Source of the DNA: an uncultured Phocaeicola sp.
GTDB taxonomy: Bacteria; Bacteroidota; Bacteroidia; Bacteroidales; Bacteroidaceae
Assembly (NCBI GenBank): GCA_944320815.1
Contig: CALUIZ010000004.1
Location: forward strand, 1 to 64,000
Direction: 5' to 3'
Length of the DNA stretch: 64,000 nt
The notes beneath the pieces are model-generated. The model searched no databases. It saw nothing but the letters and a program-made list of their open reading frames with translations, and was not told the origin of the DNA. Positions 23,949 through 32,392 of this stretch are shown piece by piece (position 1 is the stretch's first letter; each line of letters begins with the position of its first letter). The position numbers and the translations under genes are program-made.

Positions 23949-24377
23949 TCATGGCTGTTTCTTTCTTGCGCATTCTGCACAGACTCCCTTTACAATATAG
24001 TTCACCTTGTAGGCTACAAATCCTTCAGGAATGCGGACAGGAGGGATTGCATCTTCATTCAGACAATAAGTCTTATGGCATTTCTCGCAATAGAAGTGAC
24101 AGTGCGCCTCTTCTGAACTGCAGTGCCCGTGGTTGTGGCAGAGGCAGAACTTGTGCGAACCGCTTCCGTCGTCTACGCTATGGATGAGATGATGGTCATG
24201 GAATAGTGTGAGTGTGCGGAAAATGACAGACTTGTCTATGCTCTGGAGCTCGTTTTCGAGTGAAGTCAGGCTGAAAGTGTCGGTCATTCTGCTGATTGCG
24301 TCATAGATGAGGAGGCGTGTGGAGGTAGGACGTATGCCCGCATCCTCAAGAATCGGTATGTAGTTTGCTGTTCTCAT
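23949..24377 (-). CDS. Fur-family metal-dependent repressor
   Basis: 142 aa. N-terminal winged helix (residues about 1-80; RPTSTRLLIYDAI, DKSVIFRTLTLFHDHHLI) and a C-terminal metal-binding dimerisation domain rich in His/Cys (CHNHGHC, AHCHFYCEKCHKTYC, CAEC). The two CxxC pairs would form the structural zinc site. Fur, Zur and PerR cannot be told apart safely; the Cys-rich hinge favours Zur. Its -7 element lies within the terminator hairpin of the upstream rng gene, a dyad that could also be its operator. Confidence 0.85.
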   Translation of the reverse strand: MRTANYIPILEDAGIRPTSTRLLIYDAISRMTDTFSLTSLENELQSIDKSVIFRTLTLFHDHHLIHSVDDGSGSHKFCLCHNHGHCSSEEAHCHFYCEKCHKTYCLNEDAIPPVRIPEGFVAYKVNYIVKGVCAECARKKQP

Positions 24378-24380
24378 AAT

Positions 24381-24426
24381 AAAAAGAGATGCTTGTCTTC
24401 TTTTGCAAAGATAAGCATCTCTTTTT
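24381..24426 (-). terminator. rng terminator overlapping the fur-family promoter
   Basis: 19-bp arms (24381-24399 and 24408-24426; one wobble) with an 8-base loop; on the minus strand it ends in TTTTTATTAT, 25 bp after the rng stop. The minus-strand TATCTTTG (24413-24406) is a -7 element inside the stem and loop, so the same bases terminate rng and start the fur-family gene, whose ATG is at 24377. Confidence 0.75.
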
Positions 24427-24450
24427 ACAACCGGGTTGTTTTTTCCGGGC

Positions 24451-26025
24451 TTATTTCATTTCGAGTTCCTCTTTCATGTCCAGTTCCTGTCCGTGCATGT
24501 CGAAGAACTTGTACTGGAGGTAAGCCAGGCTCTGGTCAGGGATGACCTTGATGCCGAACCCATATTTCATCTGCCATTTCCGTTTGATGGAAACAAGGCC
24601 CTGATTGACATATGCGGCTACATACGGATGTATGTGCAAGGTGAATTTCTTCACTTTCAGCTTGTTGACCATATAGTCTATCTTGCTTTCGAGAGAGTCG
24701 GTAAACAAGATGGATGGTTTGATTTTCCCTTTTCCGAAACAGGTAGGACAGTCCTCGTCGGTTGTCACGTCGATGGCCGGACGCACGCGCTGGCGGGTAA
24801 TCTGCATCAGCCCGAATTTGCTCAGGGGCAGAATGTTGTGTTTGGCGCGGTCTTTCTGCATGTTCTGGCACATCCGTTCATAAAGTTTCTGCCGGTTCTC
24901 CGCCAGTGTCATGTCGATGAAGTCAACGACGATGATTCCTCCCATATCTCTCAGCCGCAACTGGCGTGCCAGTTCATCGGCAGCTCCGAGGTTGACATCG
25001 AGCGCGTTGGCTTCCTGTCCGTTGGCCGCCTTTGAACGGTTTCCGCTGTTCACGTCGACCACGTGGAGTGCTTCGGTATGTTCGATAATCAGATACGCTC
25101 CACTCTTGTAGGATACGGTCCGTCCGAACGATGACTTGATTTGTTTGGTGATGCCGAAGTTGTCGAAGATAGGAAGTTGTCCGGTGTAGCGTTTCACGAT
25201 TCCCGTCCGTTCGGGTGCGATGAGCGCTACATAATTTCTTACTTCATTGAAAACATCCTCATCATTTACATAAATGTTTTCATATGAAGGGTTGAACAAG
25301 TCGCGCAGCATGGCCACGGTACGGCTTGTTTCTTCATAGACGAGTGAAGGAGGTTTTGTCGTCCTCTGCACTCTGTTGATCGTTTCTTCCCAATGTCTCA
25401 GCAGAACCTTCAGTTCTGCGTCGAGTTCTGCCACCCGTTTGCCTTCGGCCACCGTGCGGACAATCACACCGAAATTCTTCGGCTTGATGCTCTGCAGAAG
25501 CTGCTTGAGTCGTGCGCGCTCTTCGCTCGACTTGATTTTCTGTGATACCGATACCTTGTCGTTGAAAGGGATGAGCACTAGATAGCGTCCTGCGAAAGAG
25601 AGTTCGCAGGTCAGTCTCGGCCCTTTGGTCGAAATCGGCTCCTTCACGACCTGCACAATGACTTCCTGCCCTTGTTTGAGTACGCTTGATATGGAGCCTT
25701 CTTTTTCGATGTCGGGAAGCATGGAAGCCTTTGACATCGGATAGAGCTTCTTGCGGTCGCTCGTGACCTGTTTCAGGTACTTCTCGTACGAATGGAATTG
25801 TGGTCCCAAGTCCAGATAGTGAAGGAAAGCGTCTTTTCCGGAGCCTACATCCACAAAGCAGGCATTGAGTCCGGGCATCAGTTTCTTGACCCTGCCCAGA
25901 TACATGTTGCCCACCGCATAAGAGAGACTGCGCGCCTCTTTCTGGAATTCCACCAGATCCTTGTCTTCCATGAGCGCGATTGAAATCTCCTTGGGCTGTA
26001 CGTCTACTACTAATTCGCTTGTCAC
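24451..26025 (-). CDS. rng: Ribonuclease G (RNase E/G family)
   Basis: 524 aa endoribonuclease acting in rRNA maturation and mRNA decay. S1-like region near residues 35-125 (GNMYLGRVKKLMPGLNACFVDVG), DNase-I-like catalytic part with HVVDVNSGNR and DMGGIIVVDFIDM (catalytic Asp residues), then the zinc-link CPTCFGKGKI. The start codon is GTG (26025), giving MTSELVVDVQ. It follows HU and bL38 genes on the minus strand, and its terminator lies 25 bp downstream. Confidence 0.93.
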   Translation of the reverse strand: MTSELVVDVQPKEISIALMEDKDLVEFQKEARSLSYAVGNMYLGRVKKLMPGLNACFVDVGSGKDAFLHYLDLGPQFHSYEKYLKQVTSDRKKLYPMSKASMLPDIEKEGSISSVLKQGQEVIVQVVKEPISTKGPRLTCELSFAGRYLVLIPFNDKVSVSQKIKSSEERARLKQLLQSIKPKNFGVIVRTVAEGKRVAELDAELKVLLRHWEETINRVQRTTKPPSLVYEETSRTVAMLRDLFNPSYENIYVNDEDVFNEVRNYVALIAPERTGIVKRYTGQLPIFDNFGITKQIKSSFGRTVSYKSGAYLIIEHTEALHVVDVNSGNRSKAANGQEANALDVNLGAADELARQLRLRDMGGIIVVDFIDMTLAENRQKLYERMCQNMQKDRAKHNILPLSKFGLMQITRQRVRPAIDVTTDEDCPTCFGKGKIKPSILFTDSLESKIDYMVNKLKVKKFTLHIHPYVAAYVNQGLVSIKRKWQMKYGFGIKVIPDQSLAYLQYKFFDMHGQELDMKEELEMK

Positions 26026-26187
26026 TTTGATTGCTTGGTTTTTTGATTAATAATTCAAATCGAAACCTGGAAACCTGCATGTGCTGCATTTTCCGTGTTT
26101 TGGAACAATACACAAAGAACAAACCTGAAAGACTATTGATAAGCGCTTTACAAGTTTGTTCTTTATTGAAGTCGGACAGACTAACAA

Positions 26188-26280
26188 TTATTTTTTGCTT
26201 TTATGTCTGTTCTTTCTCAGTCTTTTTTTACGCTTGTGAGTAGACATTTTATGTCTTTTTCTTTTCTTTCCGCTTGGCAT
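26188..26280 (-). CDS. Small basic ribosomal protein, bL38-like (30 aa)
   Basis: Reading ATG CCA AGC GGA AAG from 26280 gives a 30-residue protein beginning MPSGKKRKRHKMSTHKRKKR and ending RHKSKK with a TAA stop: 19 of 30 residues are Lys or Arg. This matches my recollection of the tiny Lys/Arg-rich Bacteroidia ribosomal protein seen in Flavobacterium ribosomes (bL38). It lies 39 bp downstream of the HU gene and upstream of rng, in an otherwise unexplained gap. The composition, complete frame and context support a real gene; the bL38 name is from memory. Confidence 0.85.
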   Translation of the reverse strand: MPSGKKRKRHKMSTHKRKKRLRKNRHKSKK

Positions 26281-26319
26281 AGCTTCAAATTTTTTATGGG
26301 TTAATACTAAAGTTAATTA

Positions 26320-26595
26320 TTATTTTTTTACTGAAAGAGTAAACGTCTTTGCCGGTTTGAATGCCGGAATGTTGTGTTCCGGAATGATGATAGTTGTATT
26401 TTTAGAAATATTGCGGGCAGTTTTCTGCGCTCTTTTCTTTACAATGAAACTACCGAAACCACGGAGATAGACATTTTCATCTTTCGATAAAGATTCTTTC
26501 ACTGATTCCATGAACGCCTCCAAGGTAGCCAATACTGTTGCCTTGTCAATTCCTGTATTTTTGGCAATTTCGTTTACAATATCTGCTTTTGTCAT
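26320..26595 (-). CDS. HU family DNA-binding protein
   Basis: 91 aa nucleoid protein: MTKADIVNEIAKNTGIDKA, then the RGFGSFIVKKRAQKTARN beta-arm region. The start at 26595 is preferred over an in-frame ATG at 26643 because all HU proteins begin MTKADIV. The arm tip reads TTIIIPEHNIPAFKPAKTF, where the consensus has IPA..VP.F.PGK. It heads the HU-bL38-rng group. Confidence 0.93.
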   Translation of the reverse strand: MTKADIVNEIAKNTGIDKATVLATLEAFMESVKESLSKDENVYLRGFGSFIVKKRAQKTARNISKNTTIIIPEHNIPAFKPAKTFTLSVKK

Positions 26596-26751
26596 TTCGC
26601 TAATAATTATTGTTATACTAGTTCTTAAATTTTTGGATTGCAAATATATAGCTTTTCTCGCTCTCTAGAAAATTTCTGGACGACATTTTTTGGGTAAAGC
26701 CTCTGATTTGTGCGTTTTTCGCCTCCTTTGGGGTATGCATGCGGATGACTG

Positions 26752-26910
26752 CATTTCCCGTTTTTTCTCCGGAGGGAAAACAGCGGGTTGTTCTGATGGA
26801 AACAGCGGCTTGCCGGGAGCGGAACATGCGGATATTTTTGTCTGGAATGCGCGGAAACTTCCGGGTCCGGAGGGATTCCGGGGATTTCTGCCGGACGACA
26901 GGGCCTGCGG
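26752..26910. repeat. 22/23-bp tandem repeat family, site 4 (longest array)
   Basis: About six to seven degenerate units between HU and mutY. Dyads include TTCTCCGGAGGGAA, TTCTGATGGAA and TTGTCTGGAA; successive GAA positions at 26799, 26822 and 26845 are 23 bp apart. Unit boundaries read CAGCGGGTTG, CAGCGGCTTG, ATGCGGATAT. The remaining sequence of this 350-bp intergenic gap shows no gene. Confidence 0.65.
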
Positions 26911-26935
26911 AGGTGTGCATGTCGGGGAAAAAGCT

Positions 26936-26943
26936 TACTTTTG
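26936..26943 (+). promoter_or_regulatory. -7 element for the mutY operon
   Basis: TACTTTTG matches TAnnTTTG, 8 bp upstream of the ATG chosen for mutY. It makes all further-upstream in-frame ATGs unlikely starts. No clear -33. Confidence 0.55.
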
Positions 26944-26951
26944 CAGAAAAT

Positions 26952-28019
26952 ATGGATGGAATGAGCGGATTTTCTGAAACATTGCTTTCCTGGTATCGGG
27001 AGCATGGGAGGGACTTGCCATGGAGGGACACGGACGACCCTTACAGGATATGGGTGTCGGAAGTCATTCTCCAGCAGACCAGAGTGGCGCAGGGGTACGA
27101 CTATTACCGGCGTTTTGTGGCCCGTTTCCCGGATGTGGAGTCACTTGCCGGGGCCGGCGAGGATGAGGTGATGAAATGCTGGCAGGGACTGGGTTACTAT
27201 TCGCGTGCGCGGAACCTTCATGCGGCGGCCAGACAGATTGTGGAGCGCGGAGCTTTCCCGACGGAACTGGAAGAGGTGAAAGCACTGAAGGGGGTGGGCG
27301 ACTATACGGCCGCCGCCATCTGCTCGTTTGTGTACGGCCAGCCCTGTGCAGTTGTCGACGGAAATGTCTATCGGGTGCTGTCCCGCTATCTGGGCGTGGA
27401 TGAGGCGGTGGATACAGGAGCCGGGAAAAAGGTTTTCGCAGCTCTGGCTGACGAAATGCTCGACCGTGAGCGTCCGGCGGAATATAATCAGGCGATAATG
27501 GATTTCGGTGCCTTGCAGTGTGTGCCCTCTTCTCCGGACTGCAGCGTCTGTCCCTTGTCGGACAGTTGTGCGGCGTTTCGGAAAGGGATGGTGGAGGCAT
27601 TTCCACGGAAAGCCCGCAAGACGAAGGTGACGGAGCGTCATTTCCACTATATGTACGTGTGCGCAGGTGCGTACACTTTTATCCGCAGGCGCGGGCCGGG
27701 CGACATATGGCAGAATCTTTATGAGTTTCCTTTGATAGAGACATCCGGCGAGGTGGAGGAGGAAGCCCTTTTCTCCTTGCCGGATTTCCGCTCGCTGTTC
27801 GGAAGTCAGCGGATTTCTTCTGTCCGTCTGATAGAAAGAGGGGTGAAGCATGTGTTGTCACACCGTGTGATTTATGCGAGCTGTCATGAAATAAAATTGT
27901 CAGACGAGGAAGCGCAGATGCCGGGTTTCCGGAAAATCCCCGTGGAAGCTTTTGATAAATTCCCCGTCTCCCGTTTGATATCTCGTTTTTTTTCTATAGT
28001 TTTGAAGCCGGAAATTTAA
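26952..28019 (+). CDS. mutY: A/G-specific adenine glycosylase MutY
   Basis: 355 aa from this start (E. coli 350). Removes A mispaired with 8-oxoguanine. Catalytic Glu37 in VSEVILQQT, helix-hairpin-helix LKGVGDYTAAA (112-122), catalytic Asp136 in VVDGNVYRV, and a 4Fe-4S site C190-x6-C-x2-C-x5-C206. The C-terminal NUDIX-like domain (about 230-350) that senses 8-oxoG is present. The frame stays open 213 bp upstream through the repeat array, but a -7 element at 26936 and the alignment to MutY both argue for 26952. First gene of mutY-ssb-gldE-PPTase. Confidence 0.93.
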   Translation: MDGMSGFSETLLSWYREHGRDLPWRDTDDPYRIWVSEVILQQTRVAQGYDYYRRFVARFPDVESLAGAGEDEVMKCWQGLGYYSRARNLHAAARQIVERGAFPTELEEVKALKGVGDYTAAAICSFVYGQPCAVVDGNVYRVLSRYLGVDEAVDTGAGKKVFAALADEMLDRERPAEYNQAIMDFGALQCVPSSPDCSVCPLSDSCAAFRKGMVEAFPRKARKTKVTERHFHYMYVCAGAYTFIRRRGPGDIWQNLYEFPLIETSGEVEEEALFSLPDFRSLFGSQRISSVRLIERGVKHVLSHRVIYASCHEIKLSDEEAQMPGFRKIPVEAFDKFPVSRLISRFFSIVLKPEI

Positions 28020-28031
28020 AAAAGATTATTT

Positions 28032-28475
28032 ATGTCATTGAATAGGGTACAGTTGATTGGGAATGTAGGGAAAGACCCAGAAGTGAGGTATTTGGATGGC
28101 GGAATGGCTGTTGCTTCTTTTACGCTGGCAACAAAGGAGCGCGGTTATACGCTGGCCAACGGCACTCATGTTCCCGACCGCACGGAATGGCACAATATCG
28201 TGCTGTGGCGTGGCCTGGCCGAAATGGCTGAAAAATATGTACGGAAAGGTGACAAACTGTATATTGAAGGTAAAATATGTTCACGCTTTTTTGATGATCA
28301 GAAGGGAGTGAAGCGTTATGTCGTGGAGATTTTTGGCAGTTATATGGAACTGTTGACTGTGCGGCCCGCGCAGGCTCCGGCTGCACAGCCGGGTGGCGTT
28401 GCGCAGAATCCCGCGCGTCCGTCCGCTCCGCAGACTCCCCAGCAGACGGCATCTTCCGATGATTTGCCTTTCTGA
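28032..28475 (+). CDS. ssb: Single-stranded DNA-binding protein
   Basis: 147 aa. OB fold in residues 1 to about 110 (MSLNRVQLIGNVGKDPEVRY, TEWHNIVLWRGLAEMAEKYV, GDKLYIEGKI), a Pro/Gln/Ala linker and the acidic partner-binding tip DDLPF. It starts 12 bp after mutY. Confidence 0.95.
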   Translation: MSLNRVQLIGNVGKDPEVRYLDGGMAVASFTLATKERGYTLANGTHVPDRTEWHNIVLWRGLAEMAEKYVRKGDKLYIEGKICSRFFDDQKGVKRYVVEIFGSYMELLTVRPAQAPAAQPGGVAQNPARPSAPQTPQQTASSDDLPF

Positions 28476-28529
28476 TGTGAATGAGCCTTTTTCGGAAGAA
28501 GACTTGGTTGTTTAATTATAAATTACTGA

Positions 28530-29888
28530 ATGGACCCGGATTCGTATTTATGCCGCTTGGCGGATTTTTTTAATGGAATGACCGTCGCCCCTCTTTCTTC
28601 GGGCGCGCTGGTCGCGTTGCTTCTGGCATTTGTGTTGTTGTATCTTTCCGGCCTGGTGTCGGCGTCAGAAACGGCCTTCTTTTCGTTGTCCCCTTCCGAC
28701 AGGGAGGAAATGGAGGAGGATGAACATCCTTCCGACAGGAAAGTGAAGGCTTTGCTGGATGATTCCGATTATTTGTGGGCCACTCTTCTTGTCTCGAACA
28801 ATTTTGCGAATGTGGCTGTCGTGGTGCTGCTGGATTATGTGTTTCTCTCGGCGGTTGACCTGGGAGGCGCGGAGGTGCTTGGATTTCTTGTCCTGACCGT
28901 TGTGCTTACATTCCTCCTGCTGCTGTTCGGTGAAATCATTCCGAAGATTTATTCGGCACAGCATGCGCTGGCCTTCGTGCGGAGGGCAGCTCCGGCTGTG
29001 TGCGTGCTCCGGTTTGTGTTCAGCCCTTTGTCGTCCATGCTGGTCCGCTCCTCGTTTTTTGTCGGAAAAGTGGCGCAACGGAACAAGGGGGCGCACAATC
29101 TTTCGGTCGACGACCTGTCGCAGGCTCTTGAACTGACAGACATCAATGACACTCCTGAAGAAAGCAACATGCTTGAAGGTATCATTCGTTTCGGTGAAGA
29201 GACGGCTAAGGAAGTGATGACTTCCCGTCTTGACATGGTGGACATCGAAATCAAGACCTCTTTTGCGGATGTGCTGAAGTGTGTGGTCGAAAACGGCTAT
29301 TCGCGCATTCCGGTTTATGAAGATTCCCGCGACAACATCAAGGGGATTCTGTATATAAAGGATTTGCTTCCCTATCTTGACAAGGGTGACGGATTCAGAT
29401 GGCAGAACCTGATCCGTCCCGCTTTGTTTGTGCCGGAAACGAAGATGATAGATGACCTGCTCCGCGACTTCCAGACCAACAAGATTCATATAGCCATCGT
29501 GGTGGATGAGTTCGGGGGAACATCGGGCATCGTGACGATGGAAGACCTGATAGAAGAGATTGTAGGAGAAATCAACGATGAATATGACGATGACGAGCGC
29601 ACGTTCGTGAAGCTGACGGACAACGTGTATATCTTCGAGGCAAAGACTTTGCTTTCCGATTTTTATAAGATTCTGAAGGTTGATTCGGATGAGTTCGAGG
29701 AGGTGGCGGGCGATTCGGACACTCTCGCCGGACTTCTGTTGGAGCTGAAGGGTGAGTTTCCTTTCCCTCATGAGATTCTTAACTACAAGAATTTCCGTTT
29801 TGAAATACTTGAGATGAACAGCCGCCGTATTCTGAAAGTGAAAGTTACGGTGTTCTCTTCTTCCAGAAACGACAAGAAGGAGGATTGA
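28530..29888 (+). CDS. gldE: GldE, gliding motility-associated CNNM/CorC-family protein
   Basis: 452 aa. N-terminal DUF21 membrane domain with about four helices (residues 25-195), CBS pair (about 215-335; KEVMTSRLDMVDIEI, GYSRIPVYEDSRDNIKGILY, IVVDEFGGTSGIVTMEDLIEE) and a C-terminal CorC/HlyC domain (about 350-445). The mutY-ssb-gldE order is conserved in Bacteroidetes, including non-gliders, so a motility role here is not implied; Mg2+ or other cation transport is the family function. Confidence 0.9.
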   Translation: MDPDSYLCRLADFFNGMTVAPLSSGALVALLLAFVLLYLSGLVSASETAFFSLSPSDREEMEEDEHPSDRKVKALLDDSDYLWATLLVSNNFANVAVVVLLDYVFLSAVDLGGAEVLGFLVLTVVLTFLLLLFGEIIPKIYSAQHALAFVRRAAPAVCVLRFVFSPLSSMLVRSSFFVGKVAQRNKGAHNLSVDDLSQALELTDINDTPEESNMLEGIIRFGEETAKEVMTSRLDMVDIEIKTSFADVLKCVVENGYSRIPVYEDSRDNIKGILYIKDLLPYLDKGDGFRWQNLIRPALFVPETKMIDDLLRDFQTNKIHIAIVVDEFGGTSGIVTMEDLIEEIVGEINDEYDDDERTFVKLTDNVYIFEAKTLLSDFYKILKVDSDEFEEVAGDSDTLAGLLLELKGEFPFPHEILNYKNFRFEILEMNSRRILKVKVTVFSSSRNDKKED

Positions 29889-29889
29889 G

Positions 29890-30534
29890 ATGCCGTTGTT
29901 TAGCCGTTGGAGTGAGGAAGGGGGGCTTTGGGGCATCTGGAAAGTGATCGAAACTGCCGGGGAACTGGAGAATATGCTGTGCCACAAGTCGTTTTTCATG
30001 CCGGAACTTGAGTCGGTGAAGGCTCCGAAGCGGCGGCTGGAGATGTTGGCGACGCGGGTACTGCTGAAAACTCTGCTGGGAGAGGAGAAGCGGATGGCCC
30101 ATCTGCCGTCGGGCCGGCCTTGTCTTGAGGATGACGGGCGGCAGATAACGGTTTCGCATACCGGCGGATATGTGGCCGTTGGAATCCACAAAGAGTCCCT
30201 TCCGGGGATTGACATAGAGCATGTCGGGGAAAGGGTCAGGAAGGTGGCTTCCCGTTTTGTCCGTCCGGATGAAATGCCGGGTGTGGAACGGATGGACGGG
30301 AATGAGTCATTGTACCGGCTGCTGCTGCACTGGTCGGCGAAGGAGTCAATGTATAAGGTGATGGAACTTGATGAGGTGGATTTCTGCCGCCATTTGCGTG
30401 TCCGTCCGTTCCCTTTTGCGGAGAAAGGGACTTTTGTGGGCGAAGAATTCCGTTCGGAAGAGAGGCGTTCTTTTCGGATTCATTATTTCATTCATCCTGA
30501 TTTTGTCTGCACATATTGTGTCCGTTCCGTTTGA
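29890..30534 (+). CDS. 4'-phosphopantetheinyl transferase superfamily protein
   Basis: 214 aa. Transfers the phosphopantetheine arm of CoA to carrier proteins. Mg-binding motif LPGIDIEHV (residues about 102-110) and LHWSAKESMYKVM (about 145-157) are the two superfamily signatures; ITVSHTGGYVAVGI precedes them. The double-length layout is the Sfp/HetI type. Only 1 bp separates it from gldE, so it is co-translated. The carrier protein is not evident. Confidence 0.9.
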   Translation: MPLFSRWSEEGGLWGIWKVIETAGELENMLCHKSFFMPELESVKAPKRRLEMLATRVLLKTLLGEEKRMAHLPSGRPCLEDDGRQITVSHTGGYVAVGIHKESLPGIDIEHVGERVRKVASRFVRPDEMPGVERMDGNESLYRLLLHWSAKESMYKVMELDEVDFCRHLRVRPFPFAEKGTFVGEEFRSEERRSFRIHYFIHPDFVCTYCVRSV

Positions 30535-30571
30535 ACGGCACTGCGGGTGTCTGTCCCGGTGGGGGAGAAGA

Positions 30572-30640
30572 GACTGTTTCAGACAAAAACGGGACAAAAA
30601 CGGCCGGCTGTTCTGTCTTGAATGGACGGTTGTTTTTTGG
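30572..30640. repeat. 22-bp repeat family, site 5 (partial)
   Basis: Two degenerate units, CTGTTTCAGACAAAAACGG and CCGGCTGTTCTGTCTTGAATGGACGG, with TTC cores at 30578 and 30611, followed by a CGGTTGTTTTTTGG stub that supplies the -33 element of the next gene. Confidence 0.5.
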
Positions 30641-30666
30641 ATGTTCGTAGAATTGTTGTATATTTG
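30636..30666 (+). promoter_or_regulatory. Promoter of the POT transporter gene
   Basis: TTTG (30636-30639), exactly 19 bp, TATATTTG (30659-30666): full match to the Bacteroides consensus, 53 bp before the ATG. Confidence 0.85.
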
Positions 30667-30718
30667 CCCCTAAGAGAATAAAAACATTAACCATTAATTA
30701 TTAAATCTTCATTAACTT

Positions 30719-32281
30719 ATGTTCAACAAACATCCTAAGGGGTTGGTTGCCGCTGCGTTGGCAAATATGGGAGAGCGTTTCGGCTTTTACATCATGATGG
30801 CGATTCTGACCCTGTTCATTTCCGCGAAGTTCGGTCTGTCGGAAACGACAACCGGATACATTTATTCTGCGTTTTACGCTTCAATCTACATTCTGGCGTT
30901 GGTGGGAGGTATCATTGCCGACAAGACCAAGAATTTCAAGGGGACAATCCTCGCCGGTCTGGTTCTGATGGCTCTGGGTTATCTGATTATCGCTATCCCG
31001 ACTCCGACTCCCGTTTCCAATCTGCCTCTGTTCCTGGGATTTACATGTGTGGGACTGGCTGTCATCGCTTTCGGTAACGGTCTGTTCAAGGGAAATCTTC
31101 AGGCACTGGTGGGACAGATGTATGACAATCCCAAATATTCCAGTCTGCGCGATGCCGGATTCCAGATATTCTATATGTTCATCAATGTAGGTGCAGTGTT
31201 TGCTCCGTTTATAGCCATCGGAGTGCGCAACTGGTGGCTGAAGGCCAACGGTTTTGACTATGACGCCACTTTGCCCGAACTTTGTCATAAATATCTGGAG
31301 GGTGCCGGAACCATGCTTCCGCAGGAAACGGAAAAACTCGCTACTCTGGCCAATAAAGTGATGCTCGACGGCAGTCAGGTCACCGACATGACGGCTTTCG
31401 TCAACAGTTATCTGGATGTGTTCAACCGCGGGTTTCATTATGCTTTCATGGCGGCCATTGTGGCTATGCTCATTTCGCTGGTGATTTATCTGAAAAATAA
31501 AAGCTCCTTCCCGGATCCGGGAAAGAAGATTGCTGAAGGCGGGCAGGAACGGGCTGCTGTCAGCAAAGAGGAGATACAGATCAGCGCGACGGAAATCCGC
31601 CAGCGCATTTATGCCTTGTTTGCTGTGTTCGGAGTGGTCATCTTCTTCTGGCTTTCATTCCATCAGAACGGATATTCGCTGACATATTTCGCCCGCGACT
31701 ATGTAGACCTGAGCGTAATCAACATCGACTTGGGGTTCACACAGATTAAGGGCGCGGAAATATTTCAGGCTGTCAATCCGTTCTTTGTGGTGTTCCTCAC
31801 TCCGATTATCATGTGGATGTTCGGCTCGTTGAAGAAGAAAGGCAAGGAACCCTCCACTCCGATGAAGATAGCCATCGGTATGGGTATTGCTGCATTGGCT
31901 TATTTGTTCCTGATGTTCTTCTCGCTCACTCTTCCGGCAAAGGATGCGCTTGCCACCATGACAACCGAGCAGATTGATGCCGTTCGTGTCACTCCGTGGA
32001 TTATGGTGGGGCTTTATTTCATCCTTACCGTGGCCGAACTGTTCATTTCCCCGCTTGGACTGTCGTTTGTGTCGAAGGTGGCTCCTCCTCATCTTCAGGG
32101 ACTGATGCAGGGCTGCTGGCTGGCCGCTACGGCTGTGGGCAACTCGCTGTTGTTCATCGGAGGTCTGCTTTATACAACAGTGCCCATCTGGACTTGCTGG
32201 CTGGTGTTTGTAGGTGCTACGGGTGCTTCCATGATTGTGATGCTGTCGATGGTGAGATGGCTTGAGCGTGTGGCCAAGTGA
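30719..32281 (+). CDS. POT/PTR-family proton-coupled oligopeptide transporter
   Basis: 520 aa, about 14 membrane helices, typical for bacterial Dtp-type proteins. N-terminal NMGERFGFYIMMAILTLFI carries the ERFG/Y element used for proton coupling; IFYMFINVGAVFAPFI resembles the second PTR signature. Imports di- and tripeptides in the inner membrane. Monocistronic: promoter at 30636-30666 and terminator at 32311. Confidence 0.9.
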   Translation: MFNKHPKGLVAAALANMGERFGFYIMMAILTLFISAKFGLSETTTGYIYSAFYASIYILALVGGIIADKTKNFKGTILAGLVLMALGYLIIAIPTPTPVSNLPLFLGFTCVGLAVIAFGNGLFKGNLQALVGQMYDNPKYSSLRDAGFQIFYMFINVGAVFAPFIAIGVRNWWLKANGFDYDATLPELCHKYLEGAGTMLPQETEKLATLANKVMLDGSQVTDMTAFVNSYLDVFNRGFHYAFMAAIVAMLISLVIYLKNKSSFPDPGKKIAEGGQERAAVSKEEIQISATEIRQRIYALFAVFGVVIFFWLSFHQNGYSLTYFARDYVDLSVINIDLGFTQIKGAEIFQAVNPFFVVFLTPIIMWMFGSLKKKGKEPSTPMKIAIGMGIAALAYLFLMFFSLTLPAKDALATMTTEQIDAVRVTPWIMVGLYFILTVAELFISPLGLSFVSKVAPPHLQGLMQGCWLAATAVGNSLLFIGGLLYTTVPIWTCWLVFVGATGASMIVMLSMVRWLERVAK

Positions 32282-32310
32282 CATCTTATAAAGAATACGA
32301 ATGAAAGGAA

Positions 32311-32347
32311 AGCCGTCAAGGGTGATTCAATCCCTGGCGGCTCTTTT
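32311..32347 (+). terminator. Rho-independent terminator after POT gene
   Basis: AGCCGTCAAGGG pairs with CCCTGGCGGCT (one bulge, one G:U) and is followed by CTTTTTG. Confidence 0.85.
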
Positions 32348-32392
32348 TGATTTTATTGATGGGAATTTGAAATCTGACAATCTGTTTGTAAT

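Noticed and set aside
26031..26243. 70-codon plus-strand frame between rng and HU
   Set aside because: It covers the bL38-like gene on the opposite strand; no Shine-Dalgarno or domain.
26739..26951. N-terminal 71-residue extension of MutY
   Set aside because: It is read through a repeat array, lies upstream of the -7 element and has no similarity to MutY.
28665..30215. 516-codon minus-strand frame opposite gldE and the PPTase gene
   Set aside because: Antisense to two well-supported genes; composition is that of a shadow frame.
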